From positions 1 to 6,479 of the forward strand of contig JAMCVO010000115.1 of NCBI GenBank assembly GCA_023475715.1: a stretch of 6,479 nt of DNA, given 5' to 3'. The notes beneath the pieces were generated by a model. It saw only the letters and a list, made by a program, of their open reading frames with translations. It made no database searches and was not told the DNA's origin. Below, in pieces: positions 5,154-6,479 of the stretch (positions are counted from its first letter, which is position 1; each line of letters starts with the position of its first letter). Position numbers and translations under genes: made by a program. This DNA is from Actinomycetota bacterium (GTDB lineage: Bacteria > Actinomycetota > Humimicrobiia > Humimicrobiales > Humimicrobiaceae).

Positions 5154-5945
5154 ATGACAGATGAAATAATAGATTGCAATTTTTGGTTTGGAACAAATTA
5201 CTTAAGCGAGCAATTGTCAGTGGACACCGGAAAGTTAAATACCTGCTTTGATTATCTTCGCATAAATGTAAAAACTCCAATGATTGCCGTCAGCAGCTAT
5301 TTTTCACTGTACGGTGACCCAATTGACGGGGATAATATGCTGACGGATTTGCTGGATTCTAACCAATCTCTGATCGGCTCTTTGATTTTTCCGAGTTATT
5401 TTATTTCCAGGGAGAATGATTTTGAGAAATATTTGAAGAAGAAATATGATGAGAAATTTAAATTTTGCAGATTATACCCAAGAACCCATAAATATCTGAT
5501 TGACAGCTGGGCATTTAAAAAAATTTACTTTTTTCTTAACAAATATTGTTTTCCGACAATTATTAATCTTGATGAAATTGATATAACAGGTAACAAGGCA
5601 ATTAATTGGCAGCTTATATTTGATGTTTCACAGCAGCATCCTGATATTCCAATAATAATAGACGGCGGTAATTCGAAAGAGCTAATGTTCAATACCTATT
5701 TCTATCAGCTGCTGGGAAAATCAGGAAATATTTATCTTGAAACACACAATTTATTGGGTTTTAATCAGATTGAAGATCTTGTCGAAAAATTCGGTTCAAA
5801 AAAATTGGTATTTGGTTCATATTTTCCATTTTATTCCAGGTATTTATCTTATGAACGCATAAAATATGCCAGAATTTCTCAAGATGATAAAAATAACATT
5901 TTATTCAGAAATCTAAAAACAATTTTAAATAATATAAAACTCTAA
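5154..5945 (+). CDS. Amidohydrolase-2-like TIM-barrel protein lacking metal ligands
   Basis: A 263-residue protein whose layout follows the amidohydrolase-related (PF04909-type) barrel: IIDCNFWFG (5-13) at the position of the metal-binding [IV]DxHxHxG, CRLYP (105-109) with a following hydrophobic helix, CFPTIINL (132-139), a HPDIPIIIDGG strand (162-172), NIYLETHN, and KKLVFGSYFPFY (217-227) where the family has FGSDxP. The substitutions are at the expected ligands: Asn9 and Trp11 for the HxH histidines, Asp/Gly for the barrel histidine, Tyr223 for the C-terminal Asp. It is therefore probably not a metal-dependent hydrolase, perhaps a structural partner of the product of the next gene, 22 bp downstream. 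No Shine-Dalgarno precedes the ATG; only A/T bases do, so translation may be weak or leaderless. Family assignment is by pattern, moderately sure. Confidence 0.75.
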   Translation: MTDEIIDCNFWFGTNYLSEQLSVDTGKLNTCFDYLRINVKTPMIAVSSYFSLYGDPIDGDNMLTDLLDSNQSLIGSLIFPSYFISRENDFEKYLKKKYDEKFKFCRLYPRTHKYLIDSWAFKKIYFFLNKYCFPTIINLDEIDITGNKAINWQLIFDVSQQHPDIPIIIDGGNSKELMFNTYFYQLLGKSGNIYLETHNLLGFNQIEDLVEKFGSKKLVFGSYFPFYSRYLSYERIKYARISQDDKNNILFRNLKTILNNIKL

Positions 5946-5967
5946 AATAAAATTTCAAAGTTAAAAC

Positions 5968-6479
5968 ATGAAAGTTAATATCGATATTAAAAATAAAAGC
6001 AATAATAAAAATAGTAACTACAATTTAGATTACTATCCGATAAAAGATTTCAAAATAATAGACACGCATGTTCATATGGGAAATTATTCGGGCCTTTTTA
6101 TAAATACATTCTATGAAAATTTAGCCATGAAGGCTGTCTTAGACCTGAATTTTAAAAAGGTTATTGTCACGCACCACAGTTTTTTTCTGGATCCTGAAAT
6201 TGGAATTAAGGAGACTATTAAAATTATTAAAAAAAATAAGGACTTTATTTATGGATATGTAGTATATAATCCCAACCATATCGAAAAGTCCCTAAAAATA
6301 ATTGAGGAGTTTTTTAATAAAAATAATACAAACACAATTAGTAAAAATATTGTTGGTATAAAAATGCATCCTGAGGAACACCAGTGTTTCATTGACGATC
6401 CCAGATATGAAACCCTATGGAAAATTGCATCCGAGAAAGACATACCAATCCTGTCTCATACCTGGAATCCTAATGTAGC
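5968..6479 (+). CDS. Amidohydrolase-2-type metal-dependent hydrolase, N-terminal part (runs off window)
   Basis: The frame opens with ATG at 5968 and stays open to the window end (170 codons), so the C-terminus is missing. After an Asn/Lys-rich, probably disordered leader (residues 1-25) comes IIDTHVHMG (30-38) with metal-ligand candidates H34 and H36. Then follow VIVTHHSFF (65-73), GIKMHPEEHQ (130-139) and PILSHTWNP (160-168), where H164 matches the conserved barrel histidine of PF04909 proteins. These enzymes are TIM-barrel hydrolases or decarboxylases of the ACMSD-like amidohydrolase group. Unlike its upstream neighbour this one keeps the ligands visible in this part, so it is likely the catalytic member of the pair. 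The 22-bp gap suggests one transcript. The ribosome binding site is weak (CAAAG). The last Asp ligand lies outside the window. Confidence 0.85.
   Translation, partial: MKVNIDIKNKSNNKNSNYNLDYYPIKDFKIIDTHVHMGNYSGLFINTFYENLAMKAVLDLNFKKVIVTHHSFFLDPEIGIKETIKIIKKNKDFIYGYVVYNPNHIEKSLKIIEEFFNKNNTNTISKNIVGIKMHPEEHQCFIDDPRYETLWKIASEKDIPILSHTWNPNV

Overview
The window is a stretch of AT-rich bacterial DNA, about two-thirds A+T by eye. Genes have clear Shine-Dalgarno sites and sigma-70-type promoters. Nothing pins down the lineage. The low GC, clustered toxin-antitoxin modules, short dispersed intergenic repeats and amidohydrolase/SDR neighbourhood would fit an uncultured anaerobic bacterium such as Atribacterota or a low-GC actinobacterial lineage, but that is only a guess. 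No rRNA, tRNA, CRISPR array, transposase or phage gene is visible.

Left part (1-2071) is accessory. A DUF3800 gene fragment on the minus strand appears frameshifted at the window edge. Two type II toxin-antitoxin operons follow on the plus strand: a Phd/YefM antitoxin with a RelE/ParE-fold toxin (575-1160), and a ribbon-helix-helix antitoxin with a VapC-like PIN toxin (1426-2071). In both, antitoxin and toxin reading frames overlap, and a palindrome sits in the promoter as a likely autorepression operator. The VapC homologue has Gly where the family usually has its fourth active-site Asp.

Middle (2254-3783, minus) is a secreted subtilisin-like S8 protease with signal peptide, I9 propeptide, complete catalytic triad, Pro-rich linker and a C-terminal beta-sandwich-like domain. 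The C-terminal part contains a perfect 28-bp inverted repeat around 108 bp. One arm encodes the Pro-rich linker. The other replaces an otherwise conserved strand/turn of the C-terminal domain. This is either a template-switch mutation scar or a candidate intragenic invertible segment, and it is the most unusual structure in the window.

Right part (4249-6479) is metabolic. A classical short-chain dehydrogenase (minus) is divergent from a plus-strand pair of amidohydrolase-2-type TIM-barrel genes. The first of the pair has lost the usual metal ligands. The second keeps the HxH motif and runs off the window. The pair looks like one operon and may encode an enzyme with a degenerate partner; the substrate cannot be inferred.

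Three same-orientation copies of a roughly 90-150 bp repeat (361-464, 1222-1313, 4024-4170) lie in intergenic gaps. Two of them bracket the first toxin-antitoxin operon.
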